This document shows positions 47,217-56,962 of a stretch of DNA of 64,000 nucleotides, in pieces. The stretch is taken from NCBI RefSeq assembly GCF_014489555.1, contig NZ_CP060784.1, positions 3,100,001-3,164,000 on the forward strand, in the 5' to 3' direction. The DNA comes from Hymenobacter qilianensis. Lineage in GTDB: Bacteria; Bacteroidota; Bacteroidia; Cytophagales; Hymenobacteraceae. Both the position numbers and the translations under genes were made by a program. How positions within the stretch are numbered: position 1 is the first letter of the stretch; each line of letters opens with the position of its first letter. Under the pieces are notes generated by a model that did no database searches, was not told the DNA's origin, and was given only the letters and a program-made list of their open reading frames with translations.

Positions 47217-47602
47217 ACAGGAAAGGTGGGTTAGGGAGAGAAAAGGAGTGGCAAAACGGGTTGCACGGCCACTACTGCTTACAGCAAAACCAGCCGGCAG
47301 AGCAGGGCCGCGAGATGCCAATAATCAGTCACGGAAAGTGGCTGGGGGGCAAATCAGCCTACAAAAATAAAAAAAGCCACCTGACTTTATATGCTTCTGA
47401 ATACCTGGCCCAAGGGGGAATTGGGCACGCTTATCAGCAGGTTCACCCTACCAAAAAAGCCCCCAGCGCAAGGATGACAGGCGGGCCGGTGACGGATGGC
47501 ACGGCCGGAAGGGGTTTGCGCTAATGCGCTAAACGGGCTACGACAAAACCAGTGGAGAATGGTTGTGTCGTAGCCCGTCAATTGAACTTCCGAAATACGC
47601 TT
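47217..47602. other. Gene-free region with hairpins
   Basis: About 385 bases. A TGGGGGGC octamer with AAAT lies at 47343 and AAAAAAGCCCCCAG at about 47455. The strong hairpin at 47533-47578 is listed separately. No credible protein and no RNA gene recognised. Confidence 0.4.
47533..47578 (-). terminator. Terminator-like hairpin after the UspA gene
   Basis: ACGGGCTACGACA (47533-47545) is perfectly complementary to TGTCGTAGCCCGT (47566-47578). AACC/GGTT extends it inward. It lies 25 bases beyond the stop of the minus-strand uspA gene. Confidence 0.65.
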
Positions 47603-48465
47603 CTAATACGTCTCCGGGTGGAAGGTGAGCACCGGCGCTTTGGCTTGCACGGCTACGCTTTCGGCCGTGCTGCCGCCGTGCAGGAAGTGCCAGAGACCCG
47701 TGCGGCCGTGGGAGAGCATCACCACCAAGTCGGCGTGCGACTGCTCGGCGTAGCGCGGCACCCCGATGCTCACCTGGGGGGCATTTACCACGTCGGGCTC
47801 GTAGTTGAGAATGTGGTGACGGTCGGCGAAGGCGTGAATACGGTCGATGGCGTTGGAGTAATCCTCCGCGCGGGTGACGACGTCGAGCAGGTGCAGCGTG
47901 GCTTCGGGGAAGGCCGCGCACACCTGCCGCAAGCTCTTGACGGCGCGGTCGGCTTCCTGCGAGAAATCGGAGGCAAAAACGATGGAGCGCACCTCGAAAT
48001 GAGGCGCAGGCAGCTTCACCGTAAGCACCGGACAAGGCGCCAGGCGCACCAGCCGCTCGGCGTGCGAATCCATCTCAAATAAATGCAGGAACGCCGGCGC
48101 GTGTATATGGGCCCCAATTACTACCAGATCCATGTGCTGCTCGCGGATAACTTCCAGAATAGCCTCGTCTACGTTACCGGTCGCTACCTGGTCGTGCACC
48201 GTTACTTCGGGGCAATGCGGGCCATTTCGGCAATCAGCTGGCGCATGCGGTGCTTGGTACGCTGGAGCAGCTCCACCATAAATACGCCGTGCAGCGATGC
48301 TCCGCTCGATACACCGCCAGTAGTTACCATACCACTGCCGGCCGACGAATCCACTACGTGCAACAACGTAATCTGCCCATGCGTGCGGTGGGCCAACTGC
48401 ATAGCCACCTCGAAGGCGTTGTGCGCTTCGGGGGAAAAGTCCGTAGGTACAAGGATATTTTGCAT
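47603..48465 (-). pseudogene. Tandem universal stress protein (UspA), one frame break
   Basis: Two UspA domains in tandem, about 287 aa if restored. Domain 1 begins MQNILVPTDFSPEAHNAFEV at the ATG 48465. Its second half (DQVATGNVDEAILEVIREQ, LVVIGAH) is in another frame because of a four-G run (48209-48212). One more base gives ARIAPEVTVHDQVATGNV. Domain 2 starts IVFASDFSQEADRAVKSL and ends DLVVMLSHGRTGLWHFLHG, with the ATP-binding G-x2-G-x9-GS-type loop (HGRTGLWHFLHGGSTAESV). Universal stress proteins bind ATP and aid survival under stress. The gene stands alone. Confidence 0.86.
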
Positions 48466-48890
48466 GACAGTAAGGGGAGAAAAGGGTGTATACAAATGCT
48501 GCACGCGCCGGTGAGGCTGGTGTAATAATTTACATATTATACTTCAATAAAACAATATTAGAGCTCCACTTTATGCTCCGCCCATTATCTTCCTGTGCTA
48601 TCTCAATCGGCTGATAGTGAAACATAAACGGGGAATTTCTTCTCAAAAGAGCTGGATGTGCCAGCTGCCCCGGGCCAGCCGTCGCAGCAGCGGCAAAAGC
48701 AGATCGATGCGACAAAGAATAGTAGTCAGGTAGCAGCTTGCGCGTACGGCCGCGCTGGGGGGCTTTTTTGTTGAGTCTGGCTTTCACGCAGCAACCCTCA
48801 AGCAGCCCCAGCTGCGGTGTCAGCTGGGGCTGCTTGAGGGTTGCTGATAAAGCGGGGCTTTTTACTTGGTTGAAAGCTGCATTTAGATAA
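48466..48890. other. Gene-free region
   Basis: 425 bases upstream of uspA. It has an AT-rich patch at about 48530-48570 (possible promoter), an octamer TGGGGGGC with a T6 run at 48757, and the large hairpin at 48790-48845. Nothing else recognised. Confidence 0.4.
48790..48845. terminator. Perfect 25-bp hairpin
   Basis: The arms 48790-48814 and 48821-48845 are perfect complements with a 6-base loop (CGGTGT), rich in G and C. There is no strong T run directly after, but GCGGGGCTTTTT follows 7 bases later. It could end the downstream minus-strand gene or be a dispersed palindrome. Confidence 0.6.
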
Positions 48891-50756
48891 CTACACACTC
48901 CACAGTTGCAACCCCAGCCAGCCATACGTTCCCAACACCGTGGCCACCAGGCCCAGGGCACCATAGGTGAGCAGCAGGTACCAGGCCACCACACGGCTGC
49001 GGAACAGGCGGAAGCGGCGCACCGTCAGAATCAGGCCCCAGAGCGTGAGCACGGTGAAGGCCAGCGGCGCCACAAAGAGCAGCACGCTTTGGATGCTCAA
49101 GCGCCCGGCCGCCGCCACATTGCCCCCCAGGCTGCCTAGGGCAAACCCCAGTGTTATCAGTGCTACCGTGGCCAGCAGCGGCAGTAGGCGCGGTAGCAGC
49201 TGTATGCGCGGCAGTTGTTTGCGCAAAGCATAAATCAGCCAGATCAGTCCCGCCACGCTGGATGTGGTAGCCAGCAGGATACTAAGCCAGAACAACGTAG
49301 GTGGCAGCCACCACCAGATGCCCGCCTTGAGCGCGTAGCCCTGGGGTGATATCAGCACCAGCTCCCCGTCGCGGTCTTTGGTTAAAGCCACGCTCGGCAG
49401 GGTTTGGCCGCTGAGCCGGAAAGTGAGCGGGCCGGTAGCCAGCAGCGTGTCGGGGTCGCCGAAGAGGGGCTTGAGCGTGAGCAGCTGCCCGTGTCTTTCC
49501 AAAGAAATGCCCCCCAGCAGGTGAGTGCTAAAGCCCGTTAGCGCGTTGCGGGGTGCAGCGCTCTGGTAGTGACCTAGGTAGGGAGCAATGGCTGCCGTGT
49601 CAAGAGCCAGCATGGGCGCTGTAGGCGGCGTGGGTTGGTCGCGCAGCAGAAAATCCCGCACCAGGGTACTAATGGAAGTGAGTGGCTTCGAGCCGTTGTT
49701 GGATAGGGCATAACCCAGGCCCAGCTCCCGGTTGTAGGCAAACGTGGAGATAAAACCCTCGATGCCCCCATTATGCCCACGAAACGGAGCCTTGCCTTTT
49801 TTGTTGACGATGGTGTTGGCAAGGCCATAGCCGGTTTGCAGGCCGGCGCTGGCTTCGAGGGGGCTATGCACGGTTTCCATTTCGCGCAGACTGGCAGGCT
49901 GGAGCAGGGCCGTACCGCTAGGGGTGCGGAAGTCGCGAAGAAAGAACTGTACCCACTGGGCCATGTCGGTAGCTGAGGCGCTCATGGAGCCCGCCGGCCC
50001 TGCATAAATGGGTAATAGGGGTACGGGGTGGTAACCGCCGTCGTCGTAAACATAGCCACGGGCCAGCTTCGGATCTGAGTCTTGGCGCAGGGCCGCAGTG
50101 GCTTCAGGCATATCCAGGGGGCGCAGCACGTTTTTGGCGAGGTAGTGCTCATACGGCTCCCCGCTCAGCTTTTCGAGCAGATATCCGGCCACCAGATAGC
50201 CGGGATTGGAGTACGACATTCGCTCACCGGGCCGCCAGCGGCAACGCAGCTCCTTGCGAAAAATCTGGACTGCGGCCGCGCCGCGTGGGTCGGTGGGCGT
50301 GGTGTTGTAGACGTGGTTAATCTGCATGTCGTCGAAGCCGGCGGTATGCTCCAACACGTGCACCACGCGCACTGGATCGGTAGCTTCCCAGGGGTTGTCG
50401 ATGGGTACCTCAGGGGCAATCTTTCGCAGCTCGTCGTTGAGACTCAGCTTGCCTTGCTCCACCAGCTGTAGCAACCCTACTACAATAAAAGGTTTGGTAA
50501 CAGATCCCACCCGAAACAGAGTGTGCGGCGTTACGGGTTTTTTCTGCTCTACATTGGCCAGCCCCAGCCCGCCCGCATACAGCACCGAGTCGCGGCTAAC
50601 CATGGTGAGCAGCAACCCCGGAATATGCTCCCGCCGCATGATGCGCTCGATGGAATCGGTAAGCTGAGGAATGGTGGTAATTGGCTTAGCTGATTGTTGA
50701 GCGTAGGCGGAAAAGCAAGGCCCCAGCAGCGCCAGAAGCAGAAGTAGTTTTTTCAC
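48891..50756 (-). CDS. Beta-lactamase-family serine hydrolase with C-terminal membrane segments
   Basis: 621 aa, signal peptide ending SAYAQQ. The class C / penicillin-binding fold shows FRVGSVTKPFIVVG (SxxK, nucleophile Ser), YSNPGYLVAGYLLEKLSG (YxN), and HNGGIEGF in place of KTG. A 180-residue C-terminal extension holds a DUF-like beta domain and then three or four hydrophobic segments (FWLSILLATTSSVAGLIWLI, LLATVALITLGFALG, WYLLLTYGALGLVATVLG). These enzymes usually hydrolyse D-amino acid peptides or esters rather than antibiotics. Substrate unknown. Confidence 0.87.
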   Translation of the reverse strand: MKKLLLLLALLGPCFSAYAQQSAKPITTIPQLTDSIERIMRREHIPGLLLTMVSRDSVLYAGGLGLANVEQKKPVTPHTLFRVGSVTKPFIVVGLLQLVEQGKLSLNDELRKIAPEVPIDNPWEATDPVRVVHVLEHTAGFDDMQINHVYNTTPTDPRGAAAVQIFRKELRCRWRPGERMSYSNPGYLVAGYLLEKLSGEPYEHYLAKNVLRPLDMPEATAALRQDSDPKLARGYVYDDGGYHPVPLLPIYAGPAGSMSASATDMAQWVQFFLRDFRTPSGTALLQPASLREMETVHSPLEASAGLQTGYGLANTIVNKKGKAPFRGHNGGIEGFISTFAYNRELGLGYALSNNGSKPLTSISTLVRDFLLRDQPTPPTAPMLALDTAAIAPYLGHYQSAAPRNALTGFSTHLLGGISLERHGQLLTLKPLFGDPDTLLATGPLTFRLSGQTLPSVALTKDRDGELVLISPQGYALKAGIWWWLPPTLFWLSILLATTSSVAGLIWLIYALRKQLPRIQLLPRLLPLLATVALITLGFALGSLGGNVAAAGRLSIQSVLLFVAPLAFTVLTLWGLILTVRRFRLFRSRVVAWYLLLTYGALGLVATVLGTYGWLGLQLWSV

Positions 50757-51232
50757 GATAAGCGCAGCGGTTAGGGGATAGCAACGCTGGAAGATAGCGG
50801 TTTTACTATTTGTATCAGAAGGATAAGTAGATGACGCTATGGAGCTTTAGAAGGTAGTAGCATCCCGCTGGGGGCTATTCTGGGGAAGTGTACCTTTAAA
50901 GCGAAATAGTAGCCAGAGTCAAACCGACATATCCAATTCAACCTATTAGGCGGTCATGCAGAGCGGTAGCGAAGCATCTCGCGGGCTGACGTGAGAGTAG
51001 TAGTCTCAACAAATAGAACGTCATGCTGAGCTTGCCGAAGCATCTCTACTGGTTAGTATAATCAATACCATTGCAACCAAGCGTCAGAGATGCTTCGGCA
51101 AGCTCAGCATGACAGTTAGTGTGGCAACCTCAGCCCGCGAGATGCTTCTTTGCTGCTGGAGGCGCAAAATGCTCTGCATGACAGACGAACTTTGGGAGAG
51201 GATAACTGACCCTTAATGTTGGAAAATGCCCC
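50757..51232. other. Gene-free region with nested repeats
   Basis: 476 bases. The right half is taken up by the nested palindromes at 50952-51183. The left 190 bases hold the presumed promoter of the serine hydrolase. No ORF or RNA gene seen. Confidence 0.4.
50952..51183. repeat. REP-like palindrome interrupted by a second palindrome
   Basis: The outer arms (50952-50990 and 51130-51183, core GTCATGCAGAGCGGTAGCGA) belong to the common family. Between them sits a complete second palindrome, 51019-51047 with 51086-51113 (core GTCATGCTGAGCTTGCCGAA), of a related but distinct subtype. The outer right arm has an extra internal stretch. Confidence 0.8.
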
Positions 51233-54200
51233 CTACGGCCGCAAAAGCCGCAGCGTCGTGTCCAGAGGCTGGGTGAGGAGTAGCTGCCGGGACTGTTGGC
51301 GCAAGGTTTCCTGCTGCTCGCGCTGTTCAGATTTCTTGAATAAGCGCACCTTATAAGGGCTTTTAGCGGCGGCGCGCCGCAGGTTAATGTAGGTAGGGCG
51401 ACCCCGGGCGCTACGAATCAGGCGGCCTTGCTCGATGCGCTCCACACGCTTCTGGTTGTTGCCAAAAAGCACTTGCAACGGGTTCAGGCTCACGTACAGA
51501 TTGGCTCGTCCATCCAGGTGGTAGTAGCCGCTGACTTCCAGGTTGCTCAGGTTGCTGTTCAGGCGCAGGCTGGGAATCAGGATGCGGCCATCATGCAGCA
51601 AAAGCTGGGTGCTGACGGGCTCAAAAAACAGGTGACTGGTGCGCTCCGTTTTCATAAACTTCAGCGCCTCCGTGAAAAAATCAACGTTCAGCAGCTCCAG
51701 GTTGCGAATATCCGTTTTGAGGTAGCCCAGGGTGGTAGCGAATACGGGCAGGAAAGTCGAGTCTAGGTCGGTGTGAATATCGGCGGAGCAGCGCAGAGTG
51801 CCGCGCACGTTGTGACCATCGAGCAGGTTGATGTTCATGTATGTGAGCGTGGTGAAAAGCTCAGGAAGAGCAATGTCTTCCAGTTGCGTCTGGACGTGCA
51901 GGGGGTGATGATTCTGGCCCGCATTGGTGAGCATGCGTCCGCGCAGCTTAATGCGGCCCTGCAAGGCATTCAGGGAGCACTCCTCCAGCACCGCTTCGCC
52001 CTCCCGCAGCCGAGACACCAGCCGGAAATCTGTGCCGCGCACCGCAGTGTACTGTACTTTGTCGGCCTGCACCCGCACCACGGCGCTCAGAATACCACTG
52101 GAAAGCAGCGACTTGTCGCGGGCAGTGCCGTTGCCATTTACGGCCGGTCTTTTCCTGCGACTGCCATTCTGGGCGGACTGGGGGGCATTTTCTTCCTTCA
52201 CGTCCAGGCCGGCCAGCATTTGCAATAGCTGCTGCACATCGAGGGTGGCGTAGCGTAGATCGAGGGTGGCATTGGCGGCCTGTACGCGGGTGCCTTCTAC
52301 CTGCACAGTAGCTGTGGCTTTGCCAATACCGCCGCGCGTAGTGGCAAAGTTGAGGTAGGGCATTCGCAGCGAGCTACCCGTCTTTTCCAGGCGCAGCCGC
52401 ACATCCTTTATGTTTTCCCCCGCCGAGAGATGCATGGCATCGATCGAGCAGGTAACGTGCCCGTTGGCGGCCAGCAGCAACTCCCGCAGGGCCGGACTCG
52501 CGGGCTCCTTGGCTGAGCGCTGGGGCGGACGGGCCGCATGCCGAAGCAGGTTTTGGTAGTTGAGCTGATCGTAGTTTACTGCCAGCTCGAAGCGGATGGG
52601 AGCCACTTGCTGACTTGTATCGGAAGGCCAGGACGCGCGCCCGCTCACATTTGCCCCCCACACCTGGCCACGAATATTATTGAGGAGTACGCGGCGGCCA
52701 TCGTGGCGCACGGTCACGGCCAGGTGGTTGACGGTATCGGCGGGCAGGAAAAGCCGGTCGCAGCGCAACCCCACATTCAGGCGCAACCCCGGCGGAAACA
52801 TGCTCATATCCAGCTTCCCCGACTTAGCGGCTGGGGGCGGTACGGTGCGCGCGGAACCGGCCGCAACCGGCCGCAACAGCTCACGCACGCGGTCCAAGCG
52901 CACCTCATCGACGGCAAAGTTGCCGGTAATGTCGGTGGTTGGGTGTCGTTTGGTCAGGTAATCCAGCAGGTGCGTAGTGGTGGCGGTGGCCCGAAACCGC
53001 ATGCCATCCAGCAGCCCCGTGGCATTGGTGAGGTGCCAGCGACTATCCTGCAAACCCACCTGCACGTTTACGCCCGAGAAATTTGCCCCCCGGTCGAGCA
53101 GGGCGAAGGACGCGTCGCGCAAGGTCACCGCGCCCCGCACCGACAAGCTATCCAAATAAACCGGGGCGTTACGATCCGACTGCGGTGGCAGTGGCCCTTG
53201 CAGCCTGAGGTCGAGCTCGGCCGTGCCGCGCCGTGCCCGCACCAGCTCCGGAGCCACCACCGCTGCTAGCTCGGGCAGCTCAGTCCGTCCAATTACTTGT
53301 CCGTTCAAATACGGGCGGGTAAAGTCACGAATTGTGAGAGATACATCAAGCCAACCCGGCGCGGTATGAATGCGGCAGTGAGGCAGCGTGAGCGTGGTCG
53401 ACTTAAGGTTGTGCTCGGGTCCATTGTCGTAAGTGCCGGTTAGGTCCCAGTTGTTGATGTGGCGCGTAGTGTCGGGCCAGGTAAGCTGAGCGTCGCGCAG
53501 GGCAAAGCGCAGGATATTGCGCGGCCGGATAGTGGGCCCGCTCAGCCCCCGAATAGTGTAGCGAATGTACGCCTTGCTGGGACTGGTGGCGCCCTCCACA
53601 GCTGGCCGCAGGCTTTGCGGCAACGCCAGGCGGAGCACATCGGGTAGGGGCTGGGTGCCCACAAACCGGAAATTGAGCTGGGTGCCAAGCTGGCCGGGAA
53701 CAACGGTGTGCGTACCACTGATCTGCACGGTGTCGCCGTTGAGCGTAGCGCGGGTGCGGTAGATATAGCCCTGGCGCTCCCGAAATTTGTAGCGGTAGTT
53801 GACCCAGGCCTGCATGGGTTCGCGCTGAAATAAAGGCTCCGTGGTGGAGCCCAGCCGCCCAAGCTCGCCATCGAGCGTGCCATCTACCCGCAGAACGCCC
53901 TTCTGCATATAAGCCTTCAGCCGGGCCTGACTTACGTGCGCCGAAAAAAGCCCCCGGTAAAGTCGTTGCGGGTGACGATGCGGAAGTTGTTGATGAGAAG
54001 CGCATCCAGCTTCAGGTTCATTTTCGGCGCCTTGCCCGGACCCGGATGGCGCTTGCCTTTGCGCCCCACGCTCCAGCTGCGCCCCAGCGAATCGACCCGC
54101 TCCTGCATAACAGCGTCATTAATCACCAAACGCGTAACGTGCACCTGCCCCCGCAGCAGCTCGCGCAACGACAGCCGCATATCGGTCCGGGCGATGCTTA

Positions 54201-54468
54201 GTACCGTCAGGGGCTGTTGGTACGCGGTATCTGTGAGGCGCAACCGCAGCAGGGAGGCCGTCAGGTGCGGAAAGTCGCGCCAGGGCGAAATCTGCACTTC
54301 AAACGGCGCCAGCACCAGGGCCGAGTTCTGCTTATGCTGCTCCCGCACCCATTGCTCCACGCGCCGCTGCCCCACGCCAGTGCCCACCAACACAGCCACT
54401 AGCCCTAGTCCAATGATTACCAGCAATAACCCCGCAATTAATACGCGCCGAAGCCAGCTCATTTTCAT
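51233..54468 (-). pseudogene. AsmA-like envelope protein, one frame break
   Basis: AsmA-like proteins span the periplasm and are linked to lipid transport and outer-membrane assembly. The N-terminal part (53932-54468) begins MKMSWLRRVLIAGLLLVIIG, a membrane anchor, and continues into the family's opening beta domain (FEVQISPWRDFPHLTASLLR). The frame ends at a run of five C (53951-53955). One more base gives DFTGGLFSAHVSQARLKAYM and joins the 891-residue remainder, which has repeated beta-strand units and the C-terminal YLKTDIRNLELLNVDFFTEA with LEVSGYYHLDGRANLYV. Restored length about 1080 aa. Likely a whole gene in the cell. Confidence 0.82.
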
Positions 54469-54689
54469 AAATATGACCGCTTCAGGTGCAGCTACACGTC
54501 CAATTACGGGTAATCAGAGCTTGCTGTCGAGTTTAGGGGTAGTGGGGGTAAAAGTGAAACGCAGGTAAGATAGATAGTCCTTTCCGAACAATCTCAACCT
54601 TGACTTGGCAGATGAGCGTTCGACTCAAGACGTCTTTTTGCCTAAACTCTCGTATTCGGCCATACTCACTGCCCGCTGATTCACTTTTT

Positions 54690-55586
54690 ATGCATCCTCC
54701 CAACCCCACCGCCGAATCCGTCAAGGCGCAGTACCCAGCCGTGCCGTCCGGCCTGAAGCTGCTGCGGCTGAAGTTTCGGGTGTTGTCGGCGGTGTCCTCG
54801 GAGTGGGCGTTTCGGGAGGCCTGGAAAGTGTTTACTACGCCGCGTCGACTGCCGATCAAGGCCTGGGAAGCAAAGGCATTGGCCCATACTACCCAGCATT
54901 GGGCGCAGGCCGAAAGCGGCCGCGTAGCCTACTACGAGTGGAACCCCGGCGGCAACCGCACGGTGCTGCTGGTGCATGGCTGGGAGCATCGGGCCAGCTT
55001 CTGGGGCCACATGGCCGACGGGCTAGCGAAGGCCGGCTTTCGGGTGGTAGCGCTGGATGGCCCAGCGCATGGCCTGTCCGACGGGAAGCGGGCTACATTG
55101 GTGAGCTTTGCGGGGGCCGTGCAGGCGGTGGCTGATGCTGTCGGGCCGGTGCACGCAGTGGTGGCGCACTCCTTTGGGGCCGCCTGCACGGCGGGTGTGC
55201 CGGTGCGGTTCAATCAAGCTGCTGGGGAGCAGTTACCGCGTCTTATCCTAATGAGCGTGCCCAGCAGCACCCGCAACGTAGCCGCGCGCTTCGCCGAGTT
55301 GCTGCATTTGCCCCCCAGCGTGGTTCAGCGCATGGGGCAGTTTATTCAGGAGCAATACGGCCGGAGTGCCGAAAGCTTTAGCCTACTTGAGACCGGTCGC
55401 CAACTGCCCGTGCAGCGCGCCCTGCTTTTCCACGACCATCTTGACCCCAACGTGCCTTTCGCCGAAGCCGAAGAAATAGCTCAGCACTGGCCCGCCCTAG
55501 AGTTTCGTCCCACTACTGGCCTGGGCCACAACCGCATCATGCGCGACCTTCATGTGATTCGGCAGGTAATGGAGTTTATGGAATAG
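54690..55586 (+). CDS. Alpha/beta hydrolase
   Basis: 298 aa from the ATG at 54690; the open frame extends to 54600 but without conserved sequence. Core motifs: VLLVHGWEHRASFWGH (oxyanion loop), VALDGPAHGLSDG, VAHSFGAACT (nucleophile elbow; Ser in SFG), DHLDPNVPF (Asp) and GLGHNRIMRD (His). No signal peptide, so cytoplasmic. The 80-residue N-terminal extension before the fold (LRLKFRVLSAVSSEWAFREA) is typical of one Bacteroidota subgroup. Substrate unknown. Confidence 0.85.
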   Translation: MHPPNPTAESVKAQYPAVPSGLKLLRLKFRVLSAVSSEWAFREAWKVFTTPRRLPIKAWEAKALAHTTQHWAQAESGRVAYYEWNPGGNRTVLLVHGWEHRASFWGHMADGLAKAGFRVVALDGPAHGLSDGKRATLVSFAGAVQAVADAVGPVHAVVAHSFGAACTAGVPVRFNQAAGEQLPRLILMSVPSSTRNVAARFAELLHLPPSVVQRMGQFIQEQYGRSAESFSLLETGRQLPVQRALLFHDHLDPNVPFAEAEEIAQHWPALEFRPTTGLGHNRIMRDLHVIRQVMEFME

Positions 55587-55605
55587 AAAGGGCAAGTTTA
55601 TTTTT

Positions 55606-55650
55606 AAAAAAGCCCCCCAGACGTTGTTAATGATGTCTGGGAAGCTTTTT
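55606..55650 (+). terminator. Intrinsic terminator
   Basis: AAAAAAGCCCCCCAGAC pairs with GTCTGGGAAGCTTTTT around a 13-base loop, with mismatches in the C run. It follows the hydrolase stop by about 20 bases. Confidence 0.85.
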
Positions 55651-55680
55651 ATAGTATGATAGATATGTTTCTCAAATCAG

Positions 55681-55831
55681 ACCGTCATGCTGAGCGGCAG
55701 CGAAGCAGCTCGTGGGCTGAGGTTGTGAGCTAAAAGGCGGTCATGCAGAGCAGCGCGAAGCATCTCGCCCGCTTCGTTGCAATAGTACTCGAACATCAGC
55801 GGGCGAGATGCTTCGCGTTGCTCTGCATGAC
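55681..55831. repeat. REP-like palindrome plus half copy
   Basis: A full palindrome (55740-55772 with 55799-55831) follows a lone left half (55681-55720, GTCATGCTGAGCGGCAGCGA). Same family as 5585-5689. With the terminator it fills the 302-base gap before the J-domain gene. Confidence 0.75.
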
Positions 55832-55888
55832 AGACGCATTGTTTGTCACGCCGTTTAATCTCTATGCCTTTCAAGAAGCCTCCGCTTC

Positions 55889-56896
55889 TTACACTGTTTC
55901 CTGGCTTTCGGCGGCCAGCCCGCGCAGCACTTCGCGCAGGCCTTCAGGCTCCTGAATCAGGCGGGCGACGTGCTGCACGTACTCCGCTTCGGCCCGCAAG
56001 TAGCGCTTGAGCTGGCGCAACTCCGCTTCCTGCTTTTTGCCGGTGCCGCTGAGTACTTTGGAGGGGCCGTACTTCAGCTCGTTTAATTGCTGCTTCAGCT
56101 CAATTTGCTGCTGGCGGAGCGCCTGGGTGTAGCGCGTAAGCACATCGTCATCAGCGTGGTCGGTAGGGGCAGATTCGGACAGAAGCTGAAGCAGCGTGTA
56201 AAGGTCGTTGGCTTCGTAGGCTTCCGTGATGCGCTGCATGAGCGCGGTTTTCTGCTGCTGCGCGTCGGGGTTGCGCTCTAGGTCGGGGTGGTGGGTGCGA
56301 GCGAGCTGGCGGTAGAGCGTTTTGGTGTTTGATAACAGTCGTTGCTCCACTTCTCGGGCGGCTTTTTCGGCAGCTTCCTGCGCCTTCTGAGCTTTAGTTT
56401 TGCGCCGGGCGCGGGCTTGCTCGGCCGCCTGCTCGTGCGGGGGTAGCGAAGAATCGAAGCTGGCGTTGGCGTCTGCGGAATCTGAGGCAGCACTTCGAGC
56501 CTTGCCTGACCGGCTCTGGGGGGCATATTTCAGTAATATATCCGCCGCATCTTCTCCAAACCGCTCCTGCAAAGCGCGGGCATTTCCAATGATTACCCCC
56601 GTAATCTGCTGCTCCTCGGCCCGACTAAAAAAGTGAATCAATAGAGCGTTTTCCAACGGTGCAAACAACTTCTGCCGCGCCTCCACCACCGCCCGCGCCG
56701 CTGGCCCCACTTGCTGCCAATAGCGGCGCCGAGCTACGGCCTGCTCCGCCTGCAAGTCGCGTAGGCGCTGGCGCAAGCCCTCTACCTGCTGCACCGCCTC
56801 CCGAAACGCCTGTTGGGCAGGATTGATAGCCGCATCCGTAGCCGGAATGGGTAAGGAGTTAGCGGCTGGAACGTCGGAGTGAGCGGAAGTATTCAT
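55889..56896 (-). CDS. Coiled-coil protein with J-domain-like segment
   Basis: 335 aa. The N-terminal 100 residues are helical and Gln/Glu/Arg-rich (VEGLRQRLRDLQAEQAVARR). Residues about 195-250 resemble a J-domain: TKTLYRQLARTHHPDLERNP carries the HPD tripeptide, and ITEAYEANDLYTLLQLL forms the next helix. J-domains stimulate Hsp70 ATPase. The domain sits late in the protein rather than at the N-terminus, and no Gly/Phe or zinc region is present, so it is not canonical DnaJ. The C-terminus is again coiled coil. Confidence 0.75.
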   Translation of the reverse strand: MNTSAHSDVPAANSLPIPATDAAINPAQQAFREAVQQVEGLRQRLRDLQAEQAVARRRYWQQVGPAARAVVEARQKLFAPLENALLIHFFSRAEEQQITGVIIGNARALQERFGEDAADILLKYAPQSRSGKARSAASDSADANASFDSSLPPHEQAAEQARARRKTKAQKAQEAAEKAAREVEQRLLSNTKTLYRQLARTHHPDLERNPDAQQQKTALMQRITEAYEANDLYTLLQLLSESAPTDHADDDVLTRYTQALRQQQIELKQQLNELKYGPSKVLSGTGKKQEAELRQLKRYLRAEAEYVQHVARLIQEPEGLREVLRGLAAESQETV

Positions 56897-56962
56897 AGGC
56901 CTGCAAAGGTAGCGATGACCATTGCGTTATAAATTCGAGAGCACCTTTACCTACACTTTCCG

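Noticed and set aside
2760..53955. Phase variation as the main explanation of the frame breaks
   Set aside because: All nine changes are losses of one base in G/C runs and hit unrelated housekeeping-type genes. Undercalled homopolymers explain this more simply. Kept as an alternative in the findings.
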